64,000 bases of DNA from Vallitaleaceae bacterium 9-2 (GTDB lineage: Bacteria > Bacillota > Clostridia > Lachnospirales > Vallitaleaceae). Shown in pieces: positions 25,919-34,878 of the stretch. The position numbers and the translations under genes are program-made. Within the stretch, counting starts at the first letter, position 1. Every line of letters starts with the position of its first letter. Location: positions 372,001 to 436,000 of the forward strand of contig CP121691.1 in assembly GCA_038396585.1 (NCBI GenBank), in the 5' to 3' direction. Below the pieces are notes generated by a model. The model searched no databases. It worked only from the letters and a program-made list of their open reading frames with translations, and was not told where the DNA came from.

Positions 25919-27106
25919 GTGAAGATAAAAAACATAGGTATAGCGACATTGATTTGCACGGCATTATCCGTTTTGTTAATTGCATGTACAAGCAGCGCAA
26001 ATCAACAAACCACACAACAGATGTTTTTAAAGGACTGGGAAGTAGCGGCTAATCTTGATGCAAAGCAAACACCAGATACATTATATCAGGCGGCGTTAAA
26101 AGAAGACATTTTAACCATCTATTCTGTGACAACACGCTTATTTGATACAAAAAAGTATTTTGAAGAAGCATATCCAGGATTGACAGTTGAAATAAAAGAT
26201 ATTCGAAGTAAAGATGCGATTAAGATGATACGCAATAACTATGAGGCGAATGCCTTTGAATGTGATATTCTTATCTGCAGTGACAGCGCGGGTAACCTTT
26301 ATAATGAGCTTATTGAACCTGGATTGATTTTACCCTATGTTCCATGGGATATTGAGCCAAAAATCAAAAGCAATCATATAAATAGTAAGTTGAATTTTTT
26401 GGATGAAGTTATTTTATTTGCGTATAATAGTGCGCGTTATAATCAAAGTCCAATCTCCAATATATGGGAGATTACCCAAGAGCAATATAAAGATAAAATT
26501 GTCATGGCATCACCTTTGAGTTCATTTAGCACCTATGGTTTTTGTGCGACAGTATTAACAGAAGAAGAAAAAATGCTCGCTGCCTATAGGGCATATTTTG
26601 GACAGGAGCCTGTTTTAGACAAGGGGGTATCGATAGGTGAATATTTTTGGGAGCAGGCGGCAAAAAATATAGTTTTTGTGAATACGAGTGATGAGGTGGC
26701 AGAAGGCATCGGAAGTTCAGGGGAAAACGGATATGACTTAGGGATTATGCTGTCGAGTAAATTAAGGCTATGTGAACTTGGCTACCATTTTGAACCGATC
26801 TATGAACTGGACCCATTTGCAGCAGTGTATACGCCCAATAGTGTTATGTTAGTTGCAGGGGGCAAGAATACGAATTCGGCAAAACTTTTTGTAAGGTTTT
26901 TACTCGGTGAAACGGATGGAACAGGCAAAGGTTATATGCCTTTTTCTACACCGGGAACATGGTCATGTCGGGAAGATATTCAAGATGGCAATGATGTCAG
27001 CTTAGAAGATATGGATGTGGTAAATTACGCCAACAGTTTCATTGATAACAACACAGATTATTTGGACCATTTCTTTCAAGGGTTATTAAAGGAGAATATT
27101 AATTAA
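25919..27106 (+). CDS. lipoprotein solute-binding protein (AfuA/Fbp-like fold)
   Basis: A 395-residue lipoprotein: signal sequence with the lipobox LLIAC, lipidated Cys23. The mature part resembles periplasmic binding proteins of the iron/putrescine type: LKEDILTIYSVTTRLFDT, then YFEEAYPGLTVEIKD, ECDILICSDSAG and NSVMLVAGGKNTNSAKLFVR. GTG start at 25919, 8 nt after GGGAGG and 4 bp after the previous stop, so it is translated with that gene. It differs in length and fold from the binding protein before it, so the two are not a tandem duplication. With a histidine kinase 4 bp downstream, it probably helps sense a ligand outside the cell. The ligand is unknown. Confidence 0.85.
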   Translation: MKIKNIGIATLICTALSVLLIACTSSANQQTTQQMFLKDWEVAANLDAKQTPDTLYQAALKEDILTIYSVTTRLFDTKKYFEEAYPGLTVEIKDIRSKDAIKMIRNNYEANAFECDILICSDSAGNLYNELIEPGLILPYVPWDIEPKIKSNHINSKLNFLDEVILFAYNSARYNQSPISNIWEITQEQYKDKIVMASPLSSFSTYGFCATVLTEEEKMLAAYRAYFGQEPVLDKGVSIGEYFWEQAAKNIVFVNTSDEVAEGIGSSGENGYDLGIMLSSKLRLCELGYHFEPIYELDPFAAVYTPNSVMLVAGGKNTNSAKLFVRFLLGETDGTGKGYMPFSTPGTWSCREDIQDGNDVSLEDMDVVNYANSFIDNNTDYLDHFFQGLLKENIN

Positions 27107-27110
27107 TAGA

Positions 27111-28808
27111 ATGGTTACCCATAAGAATTCACTCTTAAAAAAATTGGAACTCACCTTACTTGCTCTTGGAATTGCTGTACTTTTCATATGGTTTTTTTTC
27201 TATGTATCGATGCAAAATATTTTACAGCAGCATACGATTCATAATATGGAGCAAACATCTTTGCGCATTATCTCGCAGTTAAATCAATCCTTTCTACACT
27301 TAGAAGAGGTTTCTTTTGCGATGTCAAAAAATGACAACGTTAAAAAAATGTTGTTATCCAAAGAACATATTGAATTTTATCAGAAGGCGGAAGCGGTCAA
27401 TACAGACCTTAATGCAATGATAAAAAATTCAATGTTTGCTGAAAAAGTCATTATTTTTTCTAATGACAATCGCTTTTATCGTTTTTCTGGACAATTAAAT
27501 AATACCAGCATCAAACGCTTACAAGGTTTAATCAGGAACAATAAATATGAAAAGCATATTCAAATCTCACTTGATGGTGAAAGATATATTGGATATACTA
27601 TATCGATTTTTGATACGGGAGAAAACCCATGTGGACATATTGTTATGCTTATTAGTGAAAAAGAGATCCAGCAACTGTTTTTGAGAGCAGAAGGGGATGA
27701 AAATATAACGATACTCTTAGGGGCTATGGATACGATTATTACATCAAATCAAACCGCGCTTCAAGGGATGCGTATTGGCGAGTTTGAAAAAAGTCAGACA
27801 CATGTTATACGTAGAAACATTGGATTTACACCATTTGAGCTGATTATTTCATATACAGATACAGATAAAAGTTTACATTTGTTTTTTTTATTGGCCCTTG
27901 TGATATTGATTTTAATGCTGCTCGTTGTTTTTTGGACTTTTATTAGTGTATGGAAAAAGAATTTTTTTATACCCATTCAAAAAATTATTACGGAGGTTGA
28001 GACGTATGATAGTGAGACGCACAGCTGTTTGAAACTTACAGGATATGATTATTTGGATGGATTAATACATCGGATTAATGATATGATTAGCCGCATTGAG
28101 ATTAAAGAACGGGAGCTTTATAAAGCAACCTTATCATTACATGAGGCAGAAATTGTCAAACAGCAGTCTTTAATCGTTTCCCTTAAGAAGCAAATTAGTG
28201 CACATTTTACGATAAATGTTCTTAGTATTATCAAAGCGCTTTCTAATCAAGGGGAAAATAGTAAAGCAGGATTGCTGTGTGATGGGCTATCCTCACTCTA
28301 TCGATATGCGAACGAAGGGGATTCTTATATTAATGGTTTAGAAGAATTTTTTATTCTAAGAAAATATATAGGTATTATGGAAATACGCTATCCACATCGT
28401 TTTTGTGTGGAGATTGATATGGAGGATTACTTAGAGGAAATCAAATTGCCAAGAATGCTTTTACAGCCGATTGTAGAAAATAGTATTGTTCATGGATTTA
28501 ATAGTAGTAAGGCAATGAACAATATTTTGGGAACGATACATATATACAGCCGATTGTATCGTGATAAAATCGATATCATTGTTGAAGATAATGGGTGTGG
28601 AATGGACAAAGACGCTTTGGAACGGCTTCAAGTACAGATTAATCATATTTCTACAGAAGAAAGTATGGAAGTTGAAGGACTGTCCCATGTAGCGCTTATC
28701 AACATTCAAAGAAGAGTTATCTCCTATTTTGGAGATACCTATGGTCTTCATATCGAATCTAAGCAACAACAAGGGACAAAAGTCATACTATCCCTTCCGA
28801 TAATTTAA
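27111..28808 (+). CDS. YesM-family sensor histidine kinase
   Basis: A 565-residue kinase. TM helices near 12-32 and 258-283 flank an extracellular domain of about 220 residues. After a HAMP-like segment and coiled coil comes the His_kinase domain: KKQISAHFTINVLSIIKAL, with phospho-acceptor His365 in a variant of the usual QINPHFLYNxL (Ser-Ala for Asn-Pro, Thr-Ile for Leu-Tyr). The ATPase motifs are LLQPIVENSIVHGF (about 451-464), DNGCGM (493-498) and a C-terminal GTKVILSLPI. It is the partner of the AraC-type regulator at 23574, from which it is separated by the two binding-protein genes; all four are within a few bp and form one operon. A terminator follows. Confidence 0.92.
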   Translation: MVTHKNSLLKKLELTLLALGIAVLFIWFFFYVSMQNILQQHTIHNMEQTSLRIISQLNQSFLHLEEVSFAMSKNDNVKKMLLSKEHIEFYQKAEAVNTDLNAMIKNSMFAEKVIIFSNDNRFYRFSGQLNNTSIKRLQGLIRNNKYEKHIQISLDGERYIGYTISIFDTGENPCGHIVMLISEKEIQQLFLRAEGDENITILLGAMDTIITSNQTALQGMRIGEFEKSQTHVIRRNIGFTPFELIISYTDTDKSLHLFFLLALVILILMLLVVFWTFISVWKKNFFIPIQKIITEVETYDSETHSCLKLTGYDYLDGLIHRINDMISRIEIKERELYKATLSLHEAEIVKQQSLIVSLKKQISAHFTINVLSIIKALSNQGENSKAGLLCDGLSSLYRYANEGDSYINGLEEFFILRKYIGIMEIRYPHRFCVEIDMEDYLEEIKLPRMLLQPIVENSIVHGFNSSKAMNNILGTIHIYSRLYRDKIDIIVEDNGCGMDKDALERLQVQINHISTEESMEVEGLSHVALINIQRRVISYFGDTYGLHIESKQQQGTKVILSLPII

Positions 28809-28842
28809 CGCTAAAATGTGAATATTTTACCAAGAAATGTGA

Positions 28843-28875
28843 AGCCTCTCAATTTTTTAATTGAGGGGCTTTTTA
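28843..28875 (+). terminator. intrinsic terminator between kinase and surface-protein genes
   Basis: AGCCTCTCAATT (28843-28854) pairs with AATTGAGGGGCT (28859-28870) with one G-U pair and a 4-nt loop, followed by TTTT. It lies only 50 bp before the next start codon. TATAAT at 28876-28881 directly follows but has no -35, so the next gene may depend on read-through or on a promoter that overlaps this hairpin. Confidence 0.82.
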
Positions 28876-28924
28876 TATAATAAACGGGATGTGATTAAAA
28901 TCAATTAAGGAGGAAAAAAAGATT

Positions 28925-31900
28925 ATGAACAACAGAGTATTATCGTGGGTTATTGTTATATGTATGATAATGACCTTGTTGCAAGGGGAAGTCTTGGCGG
29001 GTACGGTTGAGGCACCACAACCGCCTGAAAATCTTAAGGTTTCAATAGGGGAGTATTATCAAACACGACCAACACTAAAATGGGATGAAAAGGATTATGA
29101 CTGCAAATATGGGGTGCATTTTAGTCGAATCAACACAGTAAATATACGTTCAAATAATTGGATGGCGATAGAAGAAATCGATCTTGAACAGATCAAGAGT
29201 AAGAGCACGGAAGAATCCTGGCAATATCAGTTAAATGGCAGTAATGATGTGGTTGAACTAAAGACAATTGTATCAACAAGTGCCTATGACACAGAGTCTG
29301 AGTATGTGCGATTTCCCTATACGATGAACTTTATGTCGACAAAAAAAGCAGCTATAGATGTGACCAAATTTGTTAAAGATTCAGATGAAAATTATACGAC
29401 GGTATTGTATACAATCAAAGGGTTGCCGGCAAGTAGTACAGCAAATTTGGTGTATACAGACAATCCTTCAGAAGGTTATAGAAAAAAGATACTTGAAATT
29501 AATGCAGAGGGGGTTTTAGTATTTGAAGATTTGATTGAAAATACTTCCACTGATCCGATGGAAGATGATAGCTTTGATCGCTATCTCATAGTATTTACAG
29601 ATCCGGCAGTGAATGAAACCGATAAAATATATTCAGTAAATCAACAAATATATCCACTGAATAAGGCGATAACGCCTACATATCAACATTCGCAAACTTT
29701 AACATTTGATCAAAATCAATTTGATGAGTATGGTGGAGGAAATTATGAGCTTAGGATAGAACAAGGAAAATCCAAACAAATCCTTGCCACGAATTCGGCA
29801 GGAACAGAAGGGGGGTCCATACTATATTATTCTTCATTTCCAGACAGTGAGTCACCTAAAGTATTGGTACACCCAACGACCGGAGTTGTAACAGCGACGG
29901 GGGAGGTTGGAGATATATGGTGGGTACATGCGCTAGCAGGATCAACCCAAAACCCGGATGGAACAGGAAATTATGCACCGGCTTCCAATGCCTATATGGT
30001 TAGGATTGTAGCTGATGTAGGCGAGGGTACATACATGCCACCATCTGATATGAAGTTTGAATTGGATTCCCAAGACAGATATGCAACATTGCCGCTAATT
30101 TCAAGAAAAGATCTTGATGCATATTATCCGGATGCATATATTAGCTATGTTGCAGAATCAGAATATATGACGGATTGGAGTGGGTTAGCGTCTTCACCAT
30201 TGGCAACGGTTGAATCGAGCATGTTTATCGATAAAAAGGTTAATGATGAATGGGTGCATTCGATCAAGCAATATACACTGTACAATGAGTTTGACGTTAA
30301 TGGAGAAACAATGTATTCAGAGGAAGTTCCCTTTGACTGCGATGTGACTATAACGAACAAATATTTGGATGAATTAACAGCAACATATAATACAAATATA
30401 GAGAATATAGATGGTGAAGATAAGACAGTATATACATATACAGTTTCTGATTTGCCTTTGGAAAGAACAACAGTCTTTATGTGCACATCTGACATTGGGA
30501 TGCGAACAGGGATAGATTTTTCTCATAGTGAAGACGGAACGCTTATTTTTCAAGACTATGTTACACAGCGATATCCTAGCGGACGCTTTGGATTAGCAAC
30601 GGATACAAGAGATAAGGATTTGGCAGTATATGTAACGGCTTTTACAAATCCTACTATCTCAGGAACAAAGGTGAGTTTTACACAAGAAACCCATAAATTG
30701 AATTTTATACAAGATGATGGTTTGGTAGCGCAAGACATTGTATGGGATACTGGCGATGGGGGAATTGCAACAACCTATGGTACAGATATTACTGGAAAAA
30801 AAGCAACAAATTTAAGTACAGGCGGTGGAGGAATTATCTACTCAAGCAGTGATACTTCTGTAGCTACGGTTAACTCAAGTACAGGAGAACTAACCATCAT
30901 TGGTGCCGGAGAGGCGAAGATTACAGCAACTGCATCAAAAGTAGAGGGAACATATAGAGAGAGCGCCATAACGTATCCATTGACGGTTCATAAGAAAAAT
31001 ATTACAGCAAAAGTGGATACTAAGACCAAAGTTTTTGGCGAGGCGAATCCTGAATTAACCTATACAATATCAAATACGGACTTAGTTGGTGATGATGTGA
31101 AGCAAGACTTGGGCATTAACTTATCAACAGCGGCTACAGTTACGTCTGATGTAGGAGAATATACAATTACAGGTTCGACTTCAAGCAAGAACTACTTCGT
31201 AAAAATAGAACCTGCAATCTTAACCATCACCAAGGCTTTGGCACCGAATATAAAAGATACAGTTCGAACCTTATACTATGCGATGGACTATACAAATCTT
31301 GATATCGCGATATCCACCTTGCCTCAAGATTGTGGAACAATAAGTGTTGTGGCAGGAGCTGTCACGGGGGATAAGGCGATGCTTGATGGTGATGTGCAGA
31401 CGACGGACATGGGGCTAAAGCTTTCAACACATGCAGGAAGCGTTGGAGATTCTATAGCCATCCCTATTACCGTGTCAATGCAAAACTATGAAGATGTTCA
31501 TACCAAAGTCATTATAACGCTGATGGATAAAACGCTTGTGACCATTGCAGGTGTTGAGGTGGAAAGTAAAAAATATGACGCCAATGCGATAGCGGCTGTG
31601 GGTAAGCCAGTGGGAACCTATAACGATGAGAATACACCTATCATCTATACAGGCGATGATTTTCATTTTATTTGGAGGTCAGGCGCAACGACGCTTTCGC
31701 AAGCACCCAAAGATACAGGAGAGTATTCGTTGACCGTTAAAATACCTGATACAAATGCTCAATATATCGGACAGCTGGGACCTATGAATTTTACAATAAC
31801 ACCTGCAGCATTAACCATTAAGCCAGCGGATCTAAAAATATATAATGGTGCAGACCTTCCGACGCCATCAGATATAGATTATATTGGACTTAAAGGTCAA

Positions 31901-33334
31901 GACACAAAAGCTGTAGTAAAGGGTTATGATTCTATGCCTGCGATAAAAATCTATCAAGCAGATGGGGTGAGTGCGTTGACCAGTAGTACAGTTAACGGAA
32001 CATATCCTATTAAATTTGTGCGTACGCCATCTTCGCTTAGTGCAGATAACTACACCATAACAGTAACAAGTGGTGCCTTGACGATTACAACAAAATCTTC
32101 TGGCGGCTCAGGCGGTGGAGGCGGCAGCGTAGGAGGTGGTTCAACACCAGCTATTGGTGATGAGAAGGAAGTAAAAACAAGTGTGACCTCTACGGTGAAA
32201 AATCGACGTGCACAAGCATCGGTGGATAGCAACATGGTTACAAAAGCCTTGGAAAAGATAGCCAAGGGAGCAACAATTGCTTTTAATGTAGAGAATACAA
32301 AAAATGTAGATGCGGTGACGGTTCAGATGAAGAACCAATCAATAAAGGCGTTGGCAGATAGTAAAACAGGACTGGTAACGATTGCCTCAGAAGTGGGAAT
32401 AATGGATATCGAGGATAAGACACTGGAATCGATTGCAAAGCAAGCAGGTACATCAGACATTAGCATTAATTTAGGAAAAGTAGATAAAGACAAAGAATTG
32501 AATGCAAGGCAAAAAGCGGCTATAGGTGAAGCGCCTGTATATGATATTTCGATTAAAGCGGGAGATGCATATATTTCTGATTTTGATGGAGGATTGCTCA
32601 CCTTAAGTATTCCATATACATTAAAAGAAGGGGAGGAACCTTCAGGGATTGTGGTCTGGTATGTGGATGATTATGGCAATATCAAGAAGGTAACGACCAT
32701 GTATGACGTAAAAACCAAGCATGTTATTTTTACAACCAATCATTTATCCCTTTATGCGATTGGCTATGACCAAACCAAAACATGGGTTAATCCATTTGAT
32801 GACGTTTATAGCACCGCATGGTATTTTGAGGCGATTCGCTATGTAAATGCTAATAAGCTAATGGCTGGTGTAGCTAAGGATACATTTGACCCTGAAGGAG
32901 ACATGACCCGAGCGATGATTATAACCATTCTCTATAGGTTAGAGAAAGAGCCGGCAGTTGATACAAACCGTCAGCAATTTTCTGATGTTGATAAGGATGC
33001 TTGGTATAGTTATGCGATAACCTGGGCATTTGATAATGGAATTATCAAAGGATACGATAACAATAAATTCGGACCGATGGATTGCATTACACGAGAACAG
33101 ATGAGTGTGATATTAATGAATTATGCAAAATATAAAAATATAAATACTACACAATCAAGAGATATATCAAGTTTTACAGATAGTTCACAAATCAGTGATT
33201 GGGCACTTGAAGCCATGCAATGGGCTTATCAAGAGGGGCTTATTTCAGGTAAAGCCAATAATAGACTTGATGCTAGAGCAAAAGCCTCAAGGGCAGAAGC
33301 AGCCATGGTGCTTAAGCGATTTATGGAAGAATAA
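28925..33334 (+). CDS. large SLH-anchored surface protein with MBG-like domains
   Basis: A 1469-residue exported protein. Signal peptide 1-25 (LSWVIVICMIMTLLQ, cleavage after VLA). The first 650 residues form a large region without a named domain. An Ig-like BIG_2 segment follows (SSDTSVATVNSSTGELTIIG), then MBG-type repeats (ITAKVDTKTKVFGEANPELT, about 689-770, and similar pieces to about 1055). A Gly/Ser linker (about 1058-1074) leads to a domain at about 1085-1280, then three SLH domains from about 1291, 1352 and 1417. MBG and SLH parts indicate a wall-bound, extended adhesin. ATG 28925 has AAGGAGG upstream. It lies downstream of the YesN/YesM unit, past a terminator, and may be its target. 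Its SLH region resembles that of the protein at 9929-14806. Confidence 0.9.
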   Translation: MNNRVLSWVIVICMIMTLLQGEVLAGTVEAPQPPENLKVSIGEYYQTRPTLKWDEKDYDCKYGVHFSRINTVNIRSNNWMAIEEIDLEQIKSKSTEESWQYQLNGSNDVVELKTIVSTSAYDTESEYVRFPYTMNFMSTKKAAIDVTKFVKDSDENYTTVLYTIKGLPASSTANLVYTDNPSEGYRKKILEINAEGVLVFEDLIENTSTDPMEDDSFDRYLIVFTDPAVNETDKIYSVNQQIYPLNKAITPTYQHSQTLTFDQNQFDEYGGGNYELRIEQGKSKQILATNSAGTEGGSILYYSSFPDSESPKVLVHPTTGVVTATGEVGDIWWVHALAGSTQNPDGTGNYAPASNAYMVRIVADVGEGTYMPPSDMKFELDSQDRYATLPLISRKDLDAYYPDAYISYVAESEYMTDWSGLASSPLATVESSMFIDKKVNDEWVHSIKQYTLYNEFDVNGETMYSEEVPFDCDVTITNKYLDELTATYNTNIENIDGEDKTVYTYTVSDLPLERTTVFMCTSDIGMRTGIDFSHSEDGTLIFQDYVTQRYPSGRFGLATDTRDKDLAVYVTAFTNPTISGTKVSFTQETHKLNFIQDDGLVAQDIVWDTGDGGIATTYGTDITGKKATNLSTGGGGIIYSSSDTSVATVNSSTGELTIIGAGEAKITATASKVEGTYRESAITYPLTVHKKNITAKVDTKTKVFGEANPELTYTISNTDLVGDDVKQDLGINLSTAATVTSDVGEYTITGSTSSKNYFVKIEPAILTITKALAPNIKDTVRTLYYAMDYTNLDIAISTLPQDCGTISVVAGAVTGDKAMLDGDVQTTDMGLKLSTHAGSVGDSIAIPITVSMQNYEDVHTKVIITLMDKTLVTIAGVEVESKKYDANAIAAVGKPVGTYNDENTPIIYTGDDFHFIWRSGATTLSQAPKDTGEYSLTVKIPDTNAQYIGQLGPMNFTITPAALTIKPADLKIYNGADLPTPSDIDYIGLKGQDTKAVVKGYDSMPAIKIYQADGVSALTSSTVNGTYPIKFVRTPSSLSADNYTITVTSGALTITTKSSGGSGGGGGSVGGGSTPAIGDEKEVKTSVTSTVKNRRAQASVDSNMVTKALEKIAKGATIAFNVENTKNVDAVTVQMKNQSIKALADSKTGLVTIASEVGIMDIEDKTLESIAKQAGTSDISINLGKVDKDKELNARQKAAIGEAPVYDISIKAGDAYISDFDGGLLTLSIPYTLKEGEEPSGIVVWYVDDYGNIKKVTTMYDVKTKHVIFTTNHLSLYAIGYDQTKTWVNPFDDVYSTAWYFEAIRYVNANKLMAGVAKDTFDPEGDMTRAMIITILYRLEKEPAVDTNRQQFSDVDKDAWYSYAITWAFDNGIIKGYDNNKFGPMDCITREQMSVILMNYAKYKNINTTQSRDISSFTDSSQISDWALEAMQWAYQEGLISGKANNRLDARAKASRAEAAMVLKRFMEE

Positions 33335-33356
33335 GTATATAAAACATCTGTTATGT

Positions 33357-33388
33357 GCGTAAGAGCCATTTGCTCTTACGCTTTTTTT
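33357..33388 (+). terminator. strong intrinsic terminator
   Basis: GCGTAAGAGC (33357-33366) pairs perfectly with GCTCTTACGC (33372-33381), with a 5-nt loop, followed by seven T. Confidence 0.92.
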
Positions 33389-33429
33389 ATAGAAAAATAG
33401 AACTTTCTTGCTATATTAAAATTTTGGGG

Positions 33430-33460
33430 TTGACAGTTACGTTACGTTACAGATTATAAT
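33430..33460 (+). promoter_or_regulatory. MerR-type promoter (19-bp spacer) of the flavodoxin/MerR unit
   Basis: TTGACA (33430-33435) and TATAAT (33455-33460) are both consensus but 19 bp apart. The spacer holds three GTTAC direct repeats and an ACGT-T-ACGT inverted repeat (33439-33447) near its centre. The MerR-TipAS gene transcribed from it is the likely regulator. Confidence 0.75.
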
Positions 33461-33510
33461 TAAGAAAAAAGTAGAAAAGCGCATTCTGTAGGATGCTGGA
33501 GGAGCTGCTT

Positions 33511-33984
33511 ATGGCAAAAATATTGGTTGTATATTATTCTTATTCAAATACAACAAAAAATTTGGCGGAAGATATTGCAATTATTACGGATGGAGATATT
33601 CGAGAACTATGTCCTAAAGAACCGTATTCATTTACCTACCATGGAGCGACAAAGGAAGTAAGAAATGAAATTGAAAGAGGATATTGTCCAAAACTTTTAT
33701 CTGGAAATGAACCTGTTGATGATTATGATTATATTTTTGTAGGAACACCGAACTGGTTTAAGTCTTTTGCACCACCACTATTAAGCTTTTTACGTAGCTT
33801 TGACTGGAAGGATAAAACGATTATTCCGTTTTGTACACATGGCGGTGGCGGATTTGGGCAGATTGTAGCGAATATAACTACAGAGTGTCCCGGGGCAATA
33901 ATATTATCAGGATTTGACACAACAAGTGATTTTGATGACACAACAGTTCAAGCATGGATTGATGACATGGAGATTTTGGAATAG
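33511..33984 (+). CDS. flavodoxin-family protein
   Basis: A 157-residue flavodoxin. The FMN phosphate loop is at the N-terminus (ILVVYYSYSNTTKNLAEDI), followed by the isoalloxazine loops VGTPNWFKSFAPP and THGGGGFGQIV. It carries electrons in the cytoplasm or serves as a flavin reductase such as those in quinone defence (Flavodoxin_4 type). I chose ATG 33511, which stands 8 nt after GGAGG; the ATG at 33493 lies before that site. It is the first gene after a 19-bp-spacer promoter and is followed 37 bp later by a TipA-like MerR gene, so its expression is probably induced by a compound bound by that regulator. Confidence 0.9.
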   Translation: MAKILVVYYSYSNTTKNLAEDIAIITDGDIRELCPKEPYSFTYHGATKEVRNEIERGYCPKLLSGNEPVDDYDYIFVGTPNWFKSFAPPLLSFLRSFDWKDKTIIPFCTHGGGGFGQIVANITTECPGAIILSGFDTTSDFDDTTVQAWIDDMEILE

Positions 33985-34021
33985 ACAACTATGCTATAAC
34001 CAAAGGCCACGAGGGGAGAAA

Positions 34022-34786
34022 ATGAGAAAGCAGTCTTATACAGTCAAGGAGATTACGAAAATAACAGGGATTACACGTAGGACGCTACACTACTATGATG
34101 AAATAGGGTTATTAAAGGCAACACAGATATCTGCTCAAGGATATCGCTTATATACGGTGGAGGATTTTGAACGTTTGCAAATTATTCTTTTCTTGAAAGA
34201 GATGGACCTGTCATTGAAAGAAATCGCTGGTATATTACGATTATCACGGCACGAGCAAAACAAAGTACTAAAAGGTCATTACAAGATTTTATTTAAAAAA
34301 AGGCAAAAGCTTGAAAAAATGATGTCAAACTTAGAACTCTATTTGGCTGGAGAAAACATCTTGGCACTAGATATTTTTGAAGATGCAAGTGTGCTTCCAT
34401 TAAAGGAGCAACATAAGCGTGAAGCAAAACTTGTTTATGGTGAAACAGAAAAATATAAAGAATATGAGGAAAATATGTCGCGATGGACCGATGCCGAAAA
34501 AGAAAAGATCTTTGAAGCATTTGGAGAAGAGATGGACAAGATATTTATGCTATTTGGAGAACATATAAAAAAATCTCCAGGATCTAACGAAGTACAAGCC
34601 ATTGTAAAACAGTGGGCAGATAGCTTTCAAGATTTTTTCGAATGCGATAGGGAAATACTCAAATGTATTGCACACACATATACTTACGATAGTCGATTCA
34701 AAAAATATATAAACCAATTTAGTGATGAAGACTTGAGCGACTTCATCTATAGGGCAATTCTTAACTACTGTAGTGATGAACAATAG
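34022..34786 (+). CDS. MerR-family regulator with TipAS antibiotic-recognition domain
   Basis: A 254-residue protein. The MerR domain reads YTVKEITKITGITRRTLHYY and QGYRLYTVEDFERLQIILFL; a coiled dimerisation helix follows (about 75-110). The C-terminal 110 residues (TDAEKEKIFEAFGEEMDKIF, then KQWADSFQDFFECDREILKC and YINQFSDEDLSDFIYRAI) match the globin-like TipAS domain that binds thiopeptide and other antibiotics. ATG 34022 follows GAGGGGAGA; an upstream open frame from 33914 overlaps the flavodoxin gene and was rejected. As second gene of the unit it should activate its own promoter at 33430-33460. Confidence 0.92.
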   Translation: MRKQSYTVKEITKITGITRRTLHYYDEIGLLKATQISAQGYRLYTVEDFERLQIILFLKEMDLSLKEIAGILRLSRHEQNKVLKGHYKILFKKRQKLEKMMSNLELYLAGENILALDIFEDASVLPLKEQHKREAKLVYGETEKYKEYEENMSRWTDAEKEKIFEAFGEEMDKIFMLFGEHIKKSPGSNEVQAIVKQWADSFQDFFECDREILKCIAHTYTYDSRFKKYINQFSDEDLSDFIYRAILNYCSDEQ

Positions 34787-34813
34787 TTAAAGACGCAGGG
34801 CATATATTTTGCC

Positions 34814-34844
34814 TTGACTCTTCCTTTGGGGAAGCCTTTATACT
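34814..34844 (+). promoter_or_regulatory. MerR-type promoter (19-bp spacer) with central inverted repeat
   Basis: TTGACT (34814-34819) and TATACT (34839-34844) are 19 bp apart, and CTTCC-TTTGG-GGAAG (34820-34834) is a perfect 5-bp inverted repeat filling most of the spacer. It drives the MerR gene at 34879, so autoactivation is likely. Confidence 0.78.
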
Positions 34845-34878
34845 AAGGTTAACAAATATTTTAGAAAAGAGGTAAATG

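Noticed and set aside
28843-28924. c-di-GMP riboswitch before the SLH gene
   Set aside because: The region contains a simple terminator hairpin; the GEMM-type conserved core was not seen here or before either cyclase gene.
33914-34021. N-terminal extension of the TipAS-type MerR gene
   Set aside because: It overlaps the flavodoxin gene in another frame and lacks a ribosome site; ATG 34022 begins the MerR domain properly.
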